From Geobacter sp. (GTDB taxonomy: Bacteria > Desulfobacterota > Desulfuromonadia > Geobacterales > Pseudopelobacteraceae): DNA of 64,000 nt. Within the stretch, counting starts at the first letter, position 1. The number at the start of each line of letters is the position of its first letter. The DNA lies in contig WKKS01000001.1 in NCBI GenBank assembly GCA_009684515.1, forward strand, positions 558,001-622,000. The letters are read 5' to 3'. This document shows positions 1 to 8,828 of this stretch, one piece after another. Below the pieces are notes generated by a model. It saw nothing but the letters and a program-made list of their open reading frames with translations, ran no database searches and was not told where the DNA came from. The position numbers and the translations under genes were made by a program.

Positions 1-499
1 CCATCACTTCGCACTTCAGAACGGAACCGGCCAGTCCGGCCCGAACCCGGCCAAACACCGTAAAATCACCGGCAGGAGATGCAAAATCAAGAGGTTTGGC
101 AATCAGGGAAAAAATGCGTTCATTGGGACCCTTCACCTGACGCGTGCAGCGGGCACCTTTCTCATCGTAATCTACTTCTTCGGAGTAGGTTTCTCTTTCA
201 GACCACTGCCAACCGATGGCCTTGCCATGTATCCGCCAGTATGGAAGAAAATATAGCGTGCCACCCTTGAAGTTGAACGAAGCGGCGAATTCTGACCCAC
301 CCTCATTTGCCAGAAGTTTACGCAAGGCCGCCCGCGCATCATTCAGGTCGATTCTCTCCGGAATCAGCAACCGCGGTATCCCTGTGTCACCGGCGATGGC
401 CGAGGTTGCCCCGCAGAATTGACACAATGAAACATGGTCACCTTCGGTAAATTCGAAAGGAGCCCCGCATAATGGACATTTGAAAACAATAGTTGCCAT
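1..499 (-). CDS. Zinc-ribbon protein, partial (3' end beyond the left edge)
   Basis: Partial gene on the minus strand: it starts with ATG at 499 and stays open to base 1, giving about 166 residues without a stop. The N-terminus holds a four-cysteine zinc ribbon (CPLC at residues 8-11 and CQFC at 26-29). A later segment reads YFLPYWRI near residue 90. The start overlaps the stop of the upstream gene as TGATG, which implies translational coupling. The upstream gene has exactly the same cysteine spacing (C-x2-C-x14-C-x2-C), so the two look like diverged paralogues. I do not recognise a characterised family. The C-terminus is not visible, so a membrane segment like the one in the neighbour cannot be checked. 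Role unknown. Confidence 0.7.
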   Translation of the reverse strand, partial: MATIVFKCPLCGAPFEFTEGDHVSLCQFCGATSAIAGDTGIPRLLIPERIDLNDARAALRKLLANEGGSEFAASFNFKGGTLYFLPYWRIHGKAIGWQWSERETYSEEVDYDEKGARCTRQVKGPNERIFSLIAKPLDFASPAGDFTVFGRVRAGLAGSVLKCEVM

Positions 500-1209
500 C
501 AGCCCCTCTTCACGCCGGAACGGTCCAAGCTCCAGGCGATCGTCACGATAATGATGAACGCAACTGCTCTCCAGGCGAAATTGGGTGCCAAGAGTCCTGA
601 GAGAAATAAGGACGTCATATAAACGCCCAGAAACTTGACTCTCTGCAAAGGGACATCTATGCCGGTTTCTTTGGGCAAGCTGGAGGTGTAGGTCTGCCAG
701 GTACTGCCGGAAACCGTTGCCTGATAATCTTCCGAGGCGACCTGATAGCTGATCAGGTAAAGCGGAATTTGCAAAAGCCGCAAGCGCTTAATGCCACTTT
801 CAGATGTCATTAAAGTTTCCGGCTTAAGTGATGCCTGCGGGAATCGTAACGATTTACTGGTGAATTCCAAAGCGCCGACCGGCGCCATTGACGGTAGCGG
901 GAAACCTTTCGGCATGGAAGAGGCGGGACAGAAGCTGATGTTTCCATCAGACAGGTCGGCAAACCAGAAAGGATGGTACCCGAATTTGATATCTCCCGGT
1001 TGTTCGGGGTGGCGACACCCTTCAGCATCCAAAACTCCCAATAGCGCCTCCCAGGCGAAGGCATCATTTTGGTCGTGCCGGATGTACTGTTCCGATATGC
1101 CGAGACCGTCATAAACTCTAAACCCGGCTCCACACTGGCTGCATGTGTGAAATTGGGTCTCGGTCAGGAGATCAGCCTTGAAACCACACTGGGGACATCT
1201 GGCACTCAT
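499..1209 (-). CDS. Zinc-ribbon protein with C-terminal membrane segments
   Basis: A 236-residue protein. It opens with a zinc ribbon (CPQC at residues 5-8, CSQC at 23-26), has a soluble middle region with a YHPFWFADL stretch, and ends with a hydrophobic region of about 35 residues that could form one or two membrane helices before a basic tail. It is therefore probably membrane-anchored with a cytoplasmic metal-binding head. It is translationally coupled (TGATG) to the next zinc-ribbon gene downstream. Upstream, a strong intrinsic terminator at 1226-1258 separates it from the small RNA transcript, so the pair must have a promoter inside or just after that terminator. No family function recognised. 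Confidence 0.75.
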   Translation of the reverse strand: MSARCPQCGFKADLLTETQFHTCSQCGAGFRVYDGLGISEQYIRHDQNDAFAWEALLGVLDAEGCRHPEQPGDIKFGYHPFWFADLSDGNISFCPASSMPKGFPLPSMAPVGALEFTSKSLRFPQASLKPETLMTSESGIKRLRLLQIPLYLISYQVASEDYQATVSGSTWQTYTSSLPKETGIDVPLQRVKFLGVYMTSLFLSGLLAPNFAWRAVAFIIIVTIAWSLDRSGVKRG

Positions 1210-1225
1210 CCGCGGCTACTCCCTT

Positions 1226-1258
1226 AAAAAAAGGGGAAGCCTTGCGGCATCCCCTTTT
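1226..1258 (-). terminator. Intrinsic terminator of the structured RNA
   Basis: The stem AAAAGGGGA (1229-1237) pairs with TCCCCTTTT (1250-1258), and after one A-A mismatch GCC (1239-1241) pairs with GGC (1246-1248) around a TTGC loop. On the minus strand the stem is followed by a run of seven T. It ends transcripts coming from the ncRNA just upstream. The A/T symmetry means it could also stop plus-strand transcripts. Confidence 0.85.
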
Positions 1259-1261
1259 CAC

Positions 1262-1441
1262 TTATTCTCTCCACCCTGCCGTCAGCATTAAGAGCCTCCA
1301 GCGAGTTTCTTAACGGTGGGAATCAATATACTGTTTCAGGCAAACCTGCGTACTGAAGGCAGCACACCACAGTAGGGAGCGATCCCCTTTTTGTATAACA
1401 TTCCGCCCGGGCACAGCAACCGGCGAACAGGGTAGAGAGAA
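1262..1441 (-). ncRNA. ssrS: Structured small RNA, candidate 6S RNA
   Basis: Non-coding stretch after the DAHP synthase gene with its own promoter (1458-1486) and terminator (1226-1258), giving a primary transcript of roughly 225 nt. The two ends of the 180-nt core are complementary over 13 pairs with one G-U (1428-1440 with 1264-1276). Inside are a conserved-looking GTTCGC bulge next to the closing stem, a hairpin GTGTGCT/AGTACGC in the middle, and CAGG-TTTG-CCTG. A long rod with closed ends, an asymmetric TTCGC bulge and a length near 180 nt is the shape of 6S RNA, the RNA that binds sigma-70 RNA polymerase. It lacks the SRP RNA core and any RNase P or tmRNA signature. The 6S identity is inference; the presence of a discrete structured RNA is better supported. 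Confidence 0.55.
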
Positions 1442-1457
1442 CAATCAGCTGGTGAAA

Positions 1458-1486
1458 TTATTACACTTATGGAATCAGGATTTCAA
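1458..1486 (-). promoter_or_regulatory. Sigma-70 type promoter for the structured RNA
   Basis: On the minus strand TTGAAA (1486-1481) and TAATAA (1463-1458) are separated by 17 nt, close to the sigma-70 consensus. The predicted transcription start is near 1451, about 10 nt before the closing stem of the RNA. The promoter lies between the stop of the DAHP synthase gene and the RNA, which argues that the RNA is an independent transcript and not a 3' UTR. Confidence 0.6.
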
Positions 1487-1504
1487 GCATTTTGTATACA
1501 ACTA

Positions 1505-2518
1505 TTAGCGGTATCCAAGAAAACCGGTCAGGAGCCTGATTTCATTCATCAGTTGGTCAAAACCGGCAAATGTAAGCGATTGCGGGCCATCGGAAAGAGC
1601 CTTTTCCGGCTCAGGATGCACCTCCACCAGGACTCCGTCAGCGCCCGAGACCAGAGCCGCTTTGGCCATGGGTGACACCAGCGAACGCTTGCCGGTGGCA
1701 TGCGACGGATCAACCATGATCGGCAGATGTGACATCTCTTTGATCAGCGGCACAACAGACAAATCAAGAGTATTACGGGTAGCGGTTTCAAATGTGCGGA
1801 TGCCTCGCTCGCAAAGAATCACCTGATCGTTCCCTTCTGCCAGGATATATTCAGCGGCAGCCAGGAATTCCTCCACCGTGGCGCTCATGCCGCGTTTGAG
1901 AAGCACCGGCTTGCGGATTTTGCCAAGCTCGCGCAGCAGGTCAAAATTTTGCATGTTGCGCGCCCCCACCTGCAGGAGGTCGGCATATTCAGCCACCAGA
2001 CCGACATTATCCGGGCTCATAATCTCCGTCACGATCGGCAGACCGCTTTCTTTGCCGGCCTTGGCCAACAGCTTGAGCCCCTCTTCACGCAATCCTTGAA
2101 AGGTATGCGGACCGGTGCGAGGCTTGAAAGCGCCCCCCCGCAGCATATCCGCGCCGCACTTCTTGACAAACAGCGCGGTTTTTATGATCTGCTCCTCGCT
2201 CTCAACCGCACAAGGCCCGCCAACCACTACCGGACGGCACCCCTGCCCGACCTTGACACCGGCCACATCGACAATCGTGTCCTCGGGATGGAAATCACGC
2301 GAGACCAGCTTGTACGGCTTGGAAACATGAATGACCCGCTGCACACCCGGCAGATCCAGGATTTTACTGTCATCCACATAACCGTGATTCCCCAGCACGC
2401 CAATGGCGGTGCGTTCACTACCCGGAATCGGCTCGGCTCTGAAGCCCATTTCCTTCACAATTTCAGTAATGGCATCAACATCCGCCTGGGTGGCAGTATG
2501 GTTCATAACTATCAGCAT
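1505..2518 (-). CDS. aroF: 3-deoxy-7-phosphoheptulonate (DAHP) synthase, type I-beta
   Basis: This enzyme condenses phosphoenolpyruvate with erythrose 4-phosphate, the first step of the shikimate pathway to aromatic amino acids, in the cytoplasm. The 337 residues have an N-terminal ferredoxin/ACT-like regulatory domain (about 1-70), typical of the Thermotoga-type subfamily, followed by the TIM barrel. Recognisable barrel motifs are GPCAVES, GGAFKPRTGPHTFQG, LLKRGMSAT, CERGIRTFE and VDPSHATGKR. The length is normal for the family. It lies 9 nt after the stop of a Crp/Fnr-family regulator gene, so the two are probably cotranscribed. Transketolase, which supplies erythrose 4-phosphate, lies just upstream on the same strand. 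The N-terminal domain suggests allosteric feedback by an aromatic amino acid, by analogy with the family. Confidence 0.93.
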   Translation of the reverse strand: MLIVMNHTATQADVDAITEIVKEMGFRAEPIPGSERTAIGVLGNHGYVDDSKILDLPGVQRVIHVSKPYKLVSRDFHPEDTIVDVAGVKVGQGCRPVVVGGPCAVESEEQIIKTALFVKKCGADMLRGGAFKPRTGPHTFQGLREEGLKLLAKAGKESGLPIVTEIMSPDNVGLVAEYADLLQVGARNMQNFDLLRELGKIRKPVLLKRGMSATVEEFLAAAEYILAEGNDQVILCERGIRTFETATRNTLDLSVVPLIKEMSHLPIMVDPSHATGKRSLVSPMAKAALVSGADGVLVEVHPEPEKALSDGPQSLTFAGFDQLMNEIRLLTGFLGYR

Positions 2519-2527
2519 GGATTTCCC

Positions 2528-3217
2528 CTACTCGTGGCGTTCAGAGATTTTCTGCAATTTGTCCATCTGGTGAACTACTACGCGGTTGCCCTGTACTTCA
2601 ATGATGCCCTCTTCCTTCAGCTTCTTGAACGTACGGGAGATTGTTTCACTGGCAGTTCCCAGCCGGGAGGCCAGTTCGCCTTTTTTAATTCCAAGTTCGA
2701 TATAGGTAATGCCACCAAAGCTTGTTGAGCTTTCGGCGGCCCTTCTCACCAGGAAGGAAGCCAGGCGGGAGGTCACATCGGCAAAAGAGAGTTCCTCGAT
2801 CTGGCGGGCAAACTGGCGCAGCATCAGCGAAAGCGAAACAACCAGATTAAGGCCGAAGTTGGGGTTATGACTCATCAGCTCCATAAACCCCTGACGCGGG
2901 AGGTAAAGCACCTCGCCCGCCTCCAGTGCCCGGGCTTCGGCCGGATACTTTCCGTCACCGAAAAATGCCGCTTCAGCGAACGTTTCCCGCGGTTTTACAA
3001 AATGCAGCACCTTCTCACGACCGTCAGGCGATACGCGACAAAGCTTGATGCTGCCGGTCAGCAACAGGTAGAAGCCGGTCGCCTCATCCCCCTCGCTAAA
3101 CAGGGTTTCACCCTTGCGAAAAGTGCGGCGTACCGTAATCGCAGCCAGATCAGTCAGATCCGCATCATTCAGGCCGGAGAAAAGCAGCGGTTTTTTGAGT
3201 TGTTCAATAAGTTCCAT
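2528..3217 (-). CDS. Crp/Fnr family transcriptional regulator
   Basis: A DNA-binding regulator of 229 residues from the ATG at 3217; an upstream TTG at 3232 would add five residues. The N-terminal cyclic-nucleotide-binding-like beta barrel spans about residues 8-120 (LFSEGDEATGFYLLLTGSIKL), and a winged helix-turn-helix lies near the C-terminus (ELASRLGTASETISRTFKKL). It has no N-terminal cysteine cluster, so it is unlikely to carry an FNR-type iron-sulfur cluster. The ligand cannot be told from sequence: a cyclic nucleotide, a small metabolite or heme are all possible. It ends 9 nt before aroF, an unusual operon partner for this family. The upstream gap to transketolase carries an imperfect inverted repeat, so its own promoter may sit there. 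Confidence 0.88.
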   Translation of the reverse strand: MELIEQLKKPLLFSGLNDADLTDLAAITVRRTFRKGETLFSEGDEATGFYLLLTGSIKLCRVSPDGREKVLHFVKPRETFAEAAFFGDGKYPAEARALEAGEVLYLPRQGFMELMSHNPNFGLNLVVSLSLMLRQFARQIEELSFADVTSRLASFLVRRAAESSTSFGGITYIELGIKKGELASRLGTASETISRTFKKLKEEGIIEVQGNRVVVHQMDKLQKISERHE

Positions 3218-3237
3218 GAGCGGACATTCCAATAAGC

Positions 3238-3350
3238 ATTAACCACTGAGACAACTTTTAAAAATGGAGGTTCACGGAGGAGGGCATCGATTCTGTATTC
3301 ATTCTGCTGCCATCCTCTGATCTCCTCCATCTCCTCTGTGGTGAGCTAAA
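3238..3350. repeat. Imperfect inverted repeat of the ACCACAGAGG type
   Basis: The gap between transketolase and the regulator holds two arms related by inversion. The left arm has ACCACTGAG followed by GGAGGTTCACGGAGGA; the right arm has TCTCCTCCATCTCCTCTGTGGT. The right arm read on the other strand starts ACCACAGAGGAGATGGAGGA. Purine-rich ACCACAGAGG repeats occur between genes in many environmental bacterial genomes, from memory and not checked. It may form a long imperfect hairpin in the mRNA or simply be a dispersed repeat. Confidence 0.55.
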
Positions 3351-3351
3351 A

Positions 3352-5355
3352 TTATTTTTTCAAGAAGCCAGTGATTTTCTCAGCCACCTGCGGCGCGGTA
3401 AAACCAAACTGCTCCGCCAGGATCTTGTCCGGAGCCGAAGCCCCGAAGTGCTCGATGCCGATAAACAGTCCATCACAGCCGGTCAATCTTCCCCATGATT
3501 CGCCGCGGCCGGCTTCAAACGCCACACGTGGAACTCCGGCCGGAAGCAGGCCGTTGCGGTACTCTGCCGACTGGGCCATGAAACTTTCCAGGCAGGGAAC
3601 CGAAATAATGCGGGCCTTGATCCCTTTTGCAGCCAGTATTTCGGCAGCTTCCACCGCCACATGCACTTCAGAACCGCTGGCCATGATGGCAACATCCGGC
3701 GTCCCCTCGGGAGAGGATACCAGATAGCCCCCCTTCAATGAATCTTCGGTTACGAATGTTGCCGGACGCTCTATGACCGGCAATTTCTGGCGAGTCAGGA
3801 TCAAAGCCGTCGGGCCGCTATATTTCAGTGCCGCCAACCAGGCCATTGCTGTTTCAACGCCGTCTGCCGGACGGAGCACCTGTAGCCCCGGAATCATGCG
3901 CAGCGAAGCCACATGCTCAATCGGCTGGTGAGTCGGTCCGTCTTCGCCGACAAAGAAAGAATCGTGTGTGAATATATAAATCGCCTGGACATTCATCAGA
4001 GCAGAAAGCCTGACCGCCGGACGGCAATAATCCGAAAAGACCAGGAAAGTAGCGCCATAAGGGATAAAACAGCCGTAAAGCGCCATGCCGTTGATGACCG
4101 CGCCCATGGCATGTTCACGGATGCCGAAGTGCAGATTGCGACCGCCGAAAGTACCGGCCTGAACCGAAGTCGACCCTTTGATATCGCTGTTGTTGGAAGG
4201 GGACAAATCAGCTGAACCGCCAGCCAGTGACGGCACCAGAGCAGCCACTTTCTGCAGGACCGAACCGGACAGGGCGCGGGTAGCTCCATCCTTGCCGACC
4301 ACTACCGAGAGCAGTTCTTCGGCAATGTTGCCTGGCAGGCGTTTATGCCACATTTCATCCCACAGCTTTGCTTTTTCAGGATTTGCCGCGTGCCATGCTT
4401 CAAAGCCGCGCTGCCAGGCGGAATAGCGCTGTTTCATCTCATCTACCCGCTGCTGGCATGTATCGCGCACTTCCTGCGGAATTTCGAAGGGACCGTATTG
4501 CCATCCAAGGTTGGCGCGGGTTGCAGCGATTTCCTCTTTGCCCAGTGGTGAACCGTGCGCCCCGGAGGACCCCTGCTTGGCAGGACTGCCGTAGGCAATG
4601 TGGGTGGTGGCGATTATGAGCGACGGCCGCCCGGTCTCGGCCTTGGCGGCAGCGATGGCGGATGTAATCTGTCCGTAGTCGTGGCCGTCAATCTTCAGCA
4701 CGTGCCAACCGGCGGCGATGAAACGGCCCTCCACATCTTCCGACCAGGCCAGATCGGTTTTGCCTTCAATGGTAATGCTGTTGCTGTCGTAGATGTAGAC
4801 CAGGTTGCCCAGTTTGAGGTGGCCGGCCAGTGCTGCGGCCTCATAGCTGATCCCCTCCTGCAGGCAGCCATCACCGAGCATGGTATAGATCGTGTGATTG
4901 ATCGGGCTGAAATCAGCCGTATTGAATCGCTCGGCGGCCATTTTGGACGCGATTGCCATACCGACTCCGTTGGCAAATCCCTGCCCCAGAGGACCGGTGG
5001 TTACTTCGACCCCGACCGTGTGACCAAATTCAGGGTGTCCGGGGGTCTTGCTGCCCCACTGGCGGAAGTTTTTCAACTCTTCCAGTGGCAGATCATATCC
5101 GAACAGATGCAGCAGCGAATACAGCAGCATTGAACCGTGTCCGGCGGATAGTATGAAGCGGTCACGGTTGGGCCAGCGGGGATCTTCGGGGTTGAAGGAG
5201 AGGAAATTCCCCCAGAGGGCGGCGGCACAGTCGGCGGCTCCCATCGGGAGACCGGGGTGACCGGAATTGGCCTTTTCTACTGCATCCGCGGAAAGAAAAC
5301 GGATTGCGTCGGCGCATTGGCGAGACTTTTCTGCTGGAATCATGATGTGCTGCAT
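3352..5355 (-). CDS. tkt: Transketolase
   Basis: Thiamine-diphosphate enzyme of the non-oxidative pentose phosphate pathway, moving two-carbon ketol units between sugar phosphates and so supplying erythrose 4-phosphate and ribose 5-phosphate. The 667 residues match the full-length single-chain enzyme. Visible motifs are [10 protein letters not shown] near the N-terminus, the cofactor-binding GDGCLQEG...YDSN segment (about residues 155-190), FGIREHAMG, and [18 protein letters not shown] in the pyrimidine domain. The start at 5355 is preceded by GAAAGGAAG on the minus strand. It follows thiL by 21 nt, so thiL and tkt form an operon; ThiL makes the cofactor transketolase uses. Confidence 0.95.
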   Translation of the reverse strand: MQHIMIPAEKSRQCADAIRFLSADAVEKANSGHPGLPMGAADCAAALWGNFLSFNPEDPRWPNRDRFILSAGHGSMLLYSLLHLFGYDLPLEELKNFRQWGSKTPGHPEFGHTVGVEVTTGPLGQGFANGVGMAIASKMAAERFNTADFSPINHTIYTMLGDGCLQEGISYEAAALAGHLKLGNLVYIYDSNSITIEGKTDLAWSEDVEGRFIAAGWHVLKIDGHDYGQITSAIAAAKAETGRPSLIIATTHIAYGSPAKQGSSGAHGSPLGKEEIAATRANLGWQYGPFEIPQEVRDTCQQRVDEMKQRYSAWQRGFEAWHAANPEKAKLWDEMWHKRLPGNIAEELLSVVVGKDGATRALSGSVLQKVAALVPSLAGGSADLSPSNNSDIKGSTSVQAGTFGGRNLHFGIREHAMGAVINGMALYGCFIPYGATFLVFSDYCRPAVRLSALMNVQAIYIFTHDSFFVGEDGPTHQPIEHVASLRMIPGLQVLRPADGVETAMAWLAALKYSGPTALILTRQKLPVIERPATFVTEDSLKGGYLVSSPEGTPDVAIMASGSEVHVAVEAAEILAAKGIKARIISVPCLESFMAQSAEYRNGLLPAGVPRVAFEAGRGESWGRLTGCDGLFIGIEHFGASAPDKILAEQFGFTAPQVAEKITGFLKK

Positions 5356-5376
5356 TTAGTTCTTCCTTTCAAACGG

Positions 5377-6414
5377 CTATGTAAAATGATTGAAACCCTT
5401 GGTTTGGAGACCGTAGGAAGTACCGTCGGAACGGACGACCGAAATCTCCGGAAAGCTTGTTACTATACCAACAGGCGTTGCCTCAACGCCACATTTTTTC
5501 GTACATTCGGCAATTTCCCCCCTGCTCTCCGGCGAAGCGGTAAAGCATAGTTCGTAATCCTCCCCACCTGTCAAGGACAGTTGATACGGAAACAACGGGA
5601 GTTTGTCACCAATGAGACGAAAGGCGGGGGAAAACGGAAGATCATCCAGACGCAGGCATCCCCCCACACCGGATTGTTCGGCAATATGACCAAAGTCGGC
5701 CAGAATTCCGTCACTGATGTCGATCATTGAACTGACAAGACCGGATTCAGCCAGAGCCAAGCCGACCAAAACGCGCGGAGACGGGTCCAGGAGACGGGAA
5801 CAAAGATATTGATTCACCTTGTCGCCACACCCAACTTGCCCCTCAGATCCGGGAAAGTCTGAGTCAACTTCAAGCAGTTTCAATCCAAGGGCAGCATCTC
5901 CGAGGGAACCGGTCGTCCAGATCTCATCACCCGGCTTTGCACCGGAACGTCGCAGAATGTAATTGGGAAACTGCTCTCCCATTATGGTGACCGAGATGGC
6001 AAGCCCGGATCGGGAAGAGCAGGTGTCTCCGCCGATCAGAGCGACACCATGTTCAGCGGCCATTGCCAGAAAACCACTGGTAAAGTCATCCAGAAATGTC
6101 AGCGGAAGGTCGGCAGGGATGGCCAGCGAAAGCAGCGCCCAGCGGGGGTGTGCACCCATGGCGGCAATGTCGGAAATACTGACCGCCAGCGACTTGCGTC
6201 CCAGACGATAGGGATCGTGCCAGCAGCGGCGGAAATGCACATCCTCCAACAGCATATCGGTGGATGTCACAAGCTGCATTCCGGGAGTGGAGACCGTCAC
6301 AGCGGCATCATCACCGATCCCGGTGATAACACTGCCTGACGAAGACACGCCGGACGCTATACGTGATATCAATCCAAACTCGCCAAGTTCGGAGAGTTTT
6401 TTATCATTTTTCAT
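5377..6414 (-). CDS. thiL: Thiamine-monophosphate kinase
   Basis: This enzyme phosphorylates thiamine monophosphate to thiamine diphosphate with ATP, the last step of cofactor synthesis, in the cytoplasm. The 345 residues fit the PurM/AIR-synthase-like family: GIGDDAAV near residue 35, STDMLLEDVHF, SISDIAAMGA, GGDTCSS and a C-terminal TGGEDYELCF motif. It sits directly upstream of transketolase, a thiamine-diphosphate enzyme, and the 21-nt gap indicates cotranscription. I looked for a TPP riboswitch in the leader (6415-6587) and saw none. Confidence 0.93.
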   Translation of the reverse strand: MKNDKKLSELGEFGLISRIASGVSSSGSVITGIGDDAAVTVSTPGMQLVTSTDMLLEDVHFRRCWHDPYRLGRKSLAVSISDIAAMGAHPRWALLSLAIPADLPLTFLDDFTSGFLAMAAEHGVALIGGDTCSSRSGLAISVTIMGEQFPNYILRRSGAKPGDEIWTTGSLGDAALGLKLLEVDSDFPGSEGQVGCGDKVNQYLCSRLLDPSPRVLVGLALAESGLVSSMIDISDGILADFGHIAEQSGVGGCLRLDDLPFSPAFRLIGDKLPLFPYQLSLTGGEDYELCFTASPESRGEIAECTKKCGVEATPVGIVTSFPEISVVRSDGTSYGLQTKGFNHFT

Positions 6415-6587
6415 ATCTGCTTTTCATACCACCCTGCGGACCATATTTCAATATATGTTCTCGCAGGATATCCATGCAGCTGGCCGACAAGTTGTTTGCG
6501 TTCAGCAGCTTATGACAGAATAGTCAAATTTTAAGGCTTGAAATTTATCCGAGGGTTGACCTGGAGGGGGACCTTCAATTGCCTGAC

Positions 6588-8828
6588 CTAGGCAGCCGCC
6601 ATTATCGGCAGGCTGAACTGTTCTTCAAGATTTACCCCGAGTCGCAATTGGACCCTGTCACAAGAGTTGCTCAAGAGCCGCTCCGCCTCAACGGCCGGTA
6701 CGGGCCTGCTGAACAGATATCCCTGCATCTCGTCACAACCGAGTTGTTGCAGTGTTTTCATCTGATAGTTAGTTTCGACACCCTCTGCCACAAGATGAAG
6801 ATTAAAACCACGGGCAATATCCACAATCGCTTGAATAATCGCGGAGCTGCGATGCTCCTCAGACAAATCCCTGACAAAAGATTGGTCTATTTTAATGGTA
6901 CTGATCGGAATCAGGCGCAGATAGTTGAGGGATGAGTAGCATGTCCCAAAATCGTCAATCGAAATTCGCACACCCAGATCTCTGATGACACTCATTTTTT
7001 TGATGACACTGGAGGCGTCGTGCAGAAGAATATTTTCCGTAATCTCGATCTCGAGTGAATCTTCCGGAATATTGTACTTGTCCACCTGGGAGGAGACCCG
7101 CTCGACCATGTCACTGCGCTGGAACTCCTGCGGAGAAACATTAATCGACATGCGCAGATCACCCAATCCCATTGAATGCCATTTCGACAATTGGCTGCAG
7201 GCCTCGGCAAGCACCCAGTCAGTAATTTCGCCGATCAGACCGACCTCCTCGGCCAGATCGATGAATCCACGGGGATTCATCAGGCCGTGGATCGGATGAT
7301 GCCAGCGGATCAGAGCTTCCATGCCTACTATTTTAAAATCTATGACGCTGATCTTGGGCTGGTAATACAGTTCAAATTGAGAATGATGGATCGCATGACG
7401 CAAATCGTTTTCCATATTTATCCGTTCATGGTAACAGGCGTTCATGTCCGGTATGTAAAACCTGGTGTCGTTTTTGCCGTCCGCCTTGACTCTGTACATG
7501 GCAATATCAGCATTCTTCAGAAGAGCGTCAACGCTCTCCCCATCACGCGGAAAAACAGCAATTCCTACGCTGGCGGTAACCCGGAAGTCTTGACCGGCAA
7601 CCGGAAAAGGGGTCCTTAGTTCGTTCAGAATTTTGTCCGCAATTATGCTGGCATCTTCCGCCTGAATCAGGTCAGGCAGCAGGACGGTAAACTCATCCCC
7701 TCCCTTGCGGGCAAGCGTGTCTCCGGCACGCATGCATTGAAGCAGGCGCCGGGCAACTTTTTTCAGGAGTTCGTCCCCCTCCGCGTGACCGTAGGTATCA
7801 TTCACCAGCTTGAAGCGGTCAAGATCGATAAACATTACACCAACCATGCCTCCGTGGCGTTTGGAGAGAGTCAACGCCATTTCCAGGCGATCTTTGAACA
7901 ATCTTTGGTTGGGCAGATGAGTCAACTGGTCATGAAGCGCCTGAAATGAGATAGTTTCTTCGGCAATCTTGCGCTCGGTAATATCGCGGGCCACGCCGTA
8001 GGTACCCATAAAGCATTGGGTTGCTGTGGCGGAGCCGTCCTGTTTTTCACCATAAATGCCGGTGGCATTCATCATTGCCACGATGTAGTGACTGTCAAAA
8101 TAACGAAAATGATCATTCTTGCATTTCAGACGGACTTCAAGGTTGGCGGTGGCCCGATTATCCACCCGGCGCTCATTGAAAGCATAGTGTGCCTTCTCAA
8201 TATCCTCGTCGTGGACGATGGTGCAGTATTTTTTTCCGATCAATTCTTCGCGCGTGTATCCAAGCAAAGTTTCGACCCGCTTGTTGATGAACATGAATCG
8301 GCCGGTGTCATCAAGTGTGTAGATAAGGTCTGGAGAATTTTCCACCAGGAAACGGTGCAACTGCTCTGACTGCTGCATACGTGCGGTCATCTGGGCGTAA
8401 CTGCGTTCCATGCGGCGCCGGTAAAGCGCGTTCTCAACCTTGCGACGAATCTCGTCCATTTTTATTGGCTTGCGAACAAACTCGATGGCGCCGTAACGCA
8501 ATGCAAGAATGGCGGAATCGATGCTGTCGTCGGCACTGACAAAAATGACACTGGTCGATATTTTATTGTTCGCAATCCACTCAAGCACTTCCAGGCCGGA
8601 TATGTCCGGCAAATTAATGTCAAGAAGCACCAGGTCAATATCCTGGGATTTGAGTTTTGCAATCGCGTCAAGACCGTTTTCACATTCCTGTATTACCCGC
8701 CCTTTGCTTTCCAGCAATACCCTCAGGCTTGAGCGGATACGGCTCTCGTCATCGACTAACAGAATCTGCTGTGGAAGTCCGGGCGCATCAAGATAGGTAT
8801 CTTTGTTTTCCTGCATCGCTTCTTTCAT
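6588..8828 (-). CDS. Response regulator with PAS, GGDEF and EAL domains
   Basis: A c-di-GMP metabolism protein of 746 residues. Domain order: receiver (about 15-135, with phosphoacceptor Asp in LLDINLP and KPIKMDEI), PAS (about 150-280, NSPDLIYTLDDTGRF), GGDEF diguanylate cyclase (about 300-460, intact GGDEF with an RxxD product-inhibition site, RAGD, five residues before it) and EAL phosphodiesterase (about 475-735, EALIRW, SIDDFGTCYSSL, AEGVET). Both catalytic domains keep their signature residues, so either making or breaking c-di-GMP is possible. Its start overlaps the stop of the sensor kinase gene upstream (ATGA), so it is the likely phosphorylation target of that kinase. It is soluble, with no membrane segment. 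Confidence 0.93.
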   Translation of the reverse strand: MKEAMQENKDTYLDAPGLPQQILLVDDESRIRSSLRVLLESKGRVIQECENGLDAIAKLKSQDIDLVLLDINLPDISGLEVLEWIANNKISTSVIFVSADDSIDSAILALRYGAIEFVRKPIKMDEIRRKVENALYRRRMERSYAQMTARMQQSEQLHRFLVENSPDLIYTLDDTGRFMFINKRVETLLGYTREELIGKKYCTIVHDEDIEKAHYAFNERRVDNRATANLEVRLKCKNDHFRYFDSHYIVAMMNATGIYGEKQDGSATATQCFMGTYGVARDITERKIAEETISFQALHDQLTHLPNQRLFKDRLEMALTLSKRHGGMVGVMFIDLDRFKLVNDTYGHAEGDELLKKVARRLLQCMRAGDTLARKGGDEFTVLLPDLIQAEDASIIADKILNELRTPFPVAGQDFRVTASVGIAVFPRDGESVDALLKNADIAMYRVKADGKNDTRFYIPDMNACYHERINMENDLRHAIHHSQFELYYQPKISVIDFKIVGMEALIRWHHPIHGLMNPRGFIDLAEEVGLIGEITDWVLAEACSQLSKWHSMGLGDLRMSINVSPQEFQRSDMVERVSSQVDKYNIPEDSLEIEITENILLHDASSVIKKMSVIRDLGVRISIDDFGTCYSSLNYLRLIPISTIKIDQSFVRDLSEEHRSSAIIQAIVDIARGFNLHLVAEGVETNYQMKTLQQLGCDEMQGYLFSRPVPAVEAERLLSNSCDRVQLRLGVNLEEQFSLPIMAAA

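Noticed and set aside
1262..1441. SRP RNA as an alternative identity for the structured RNA
   Set aside because: The conserved SRP hairpin (AGGUC...GGAAGCAGC type) is missing, and the length is well above 4.5S RNA.
1949..2728. 259-codon open frame antisense to DAHP synthase and the Crp/Fnr gene
   Set aside because: It spans two real genes on the other strand and shows no family signature.
6415..6587. Search for a TPP riboswitch upstream of thiL
   Set aside because: The conserved CUGAGA and GGACC-type elements are not visible in the leader.
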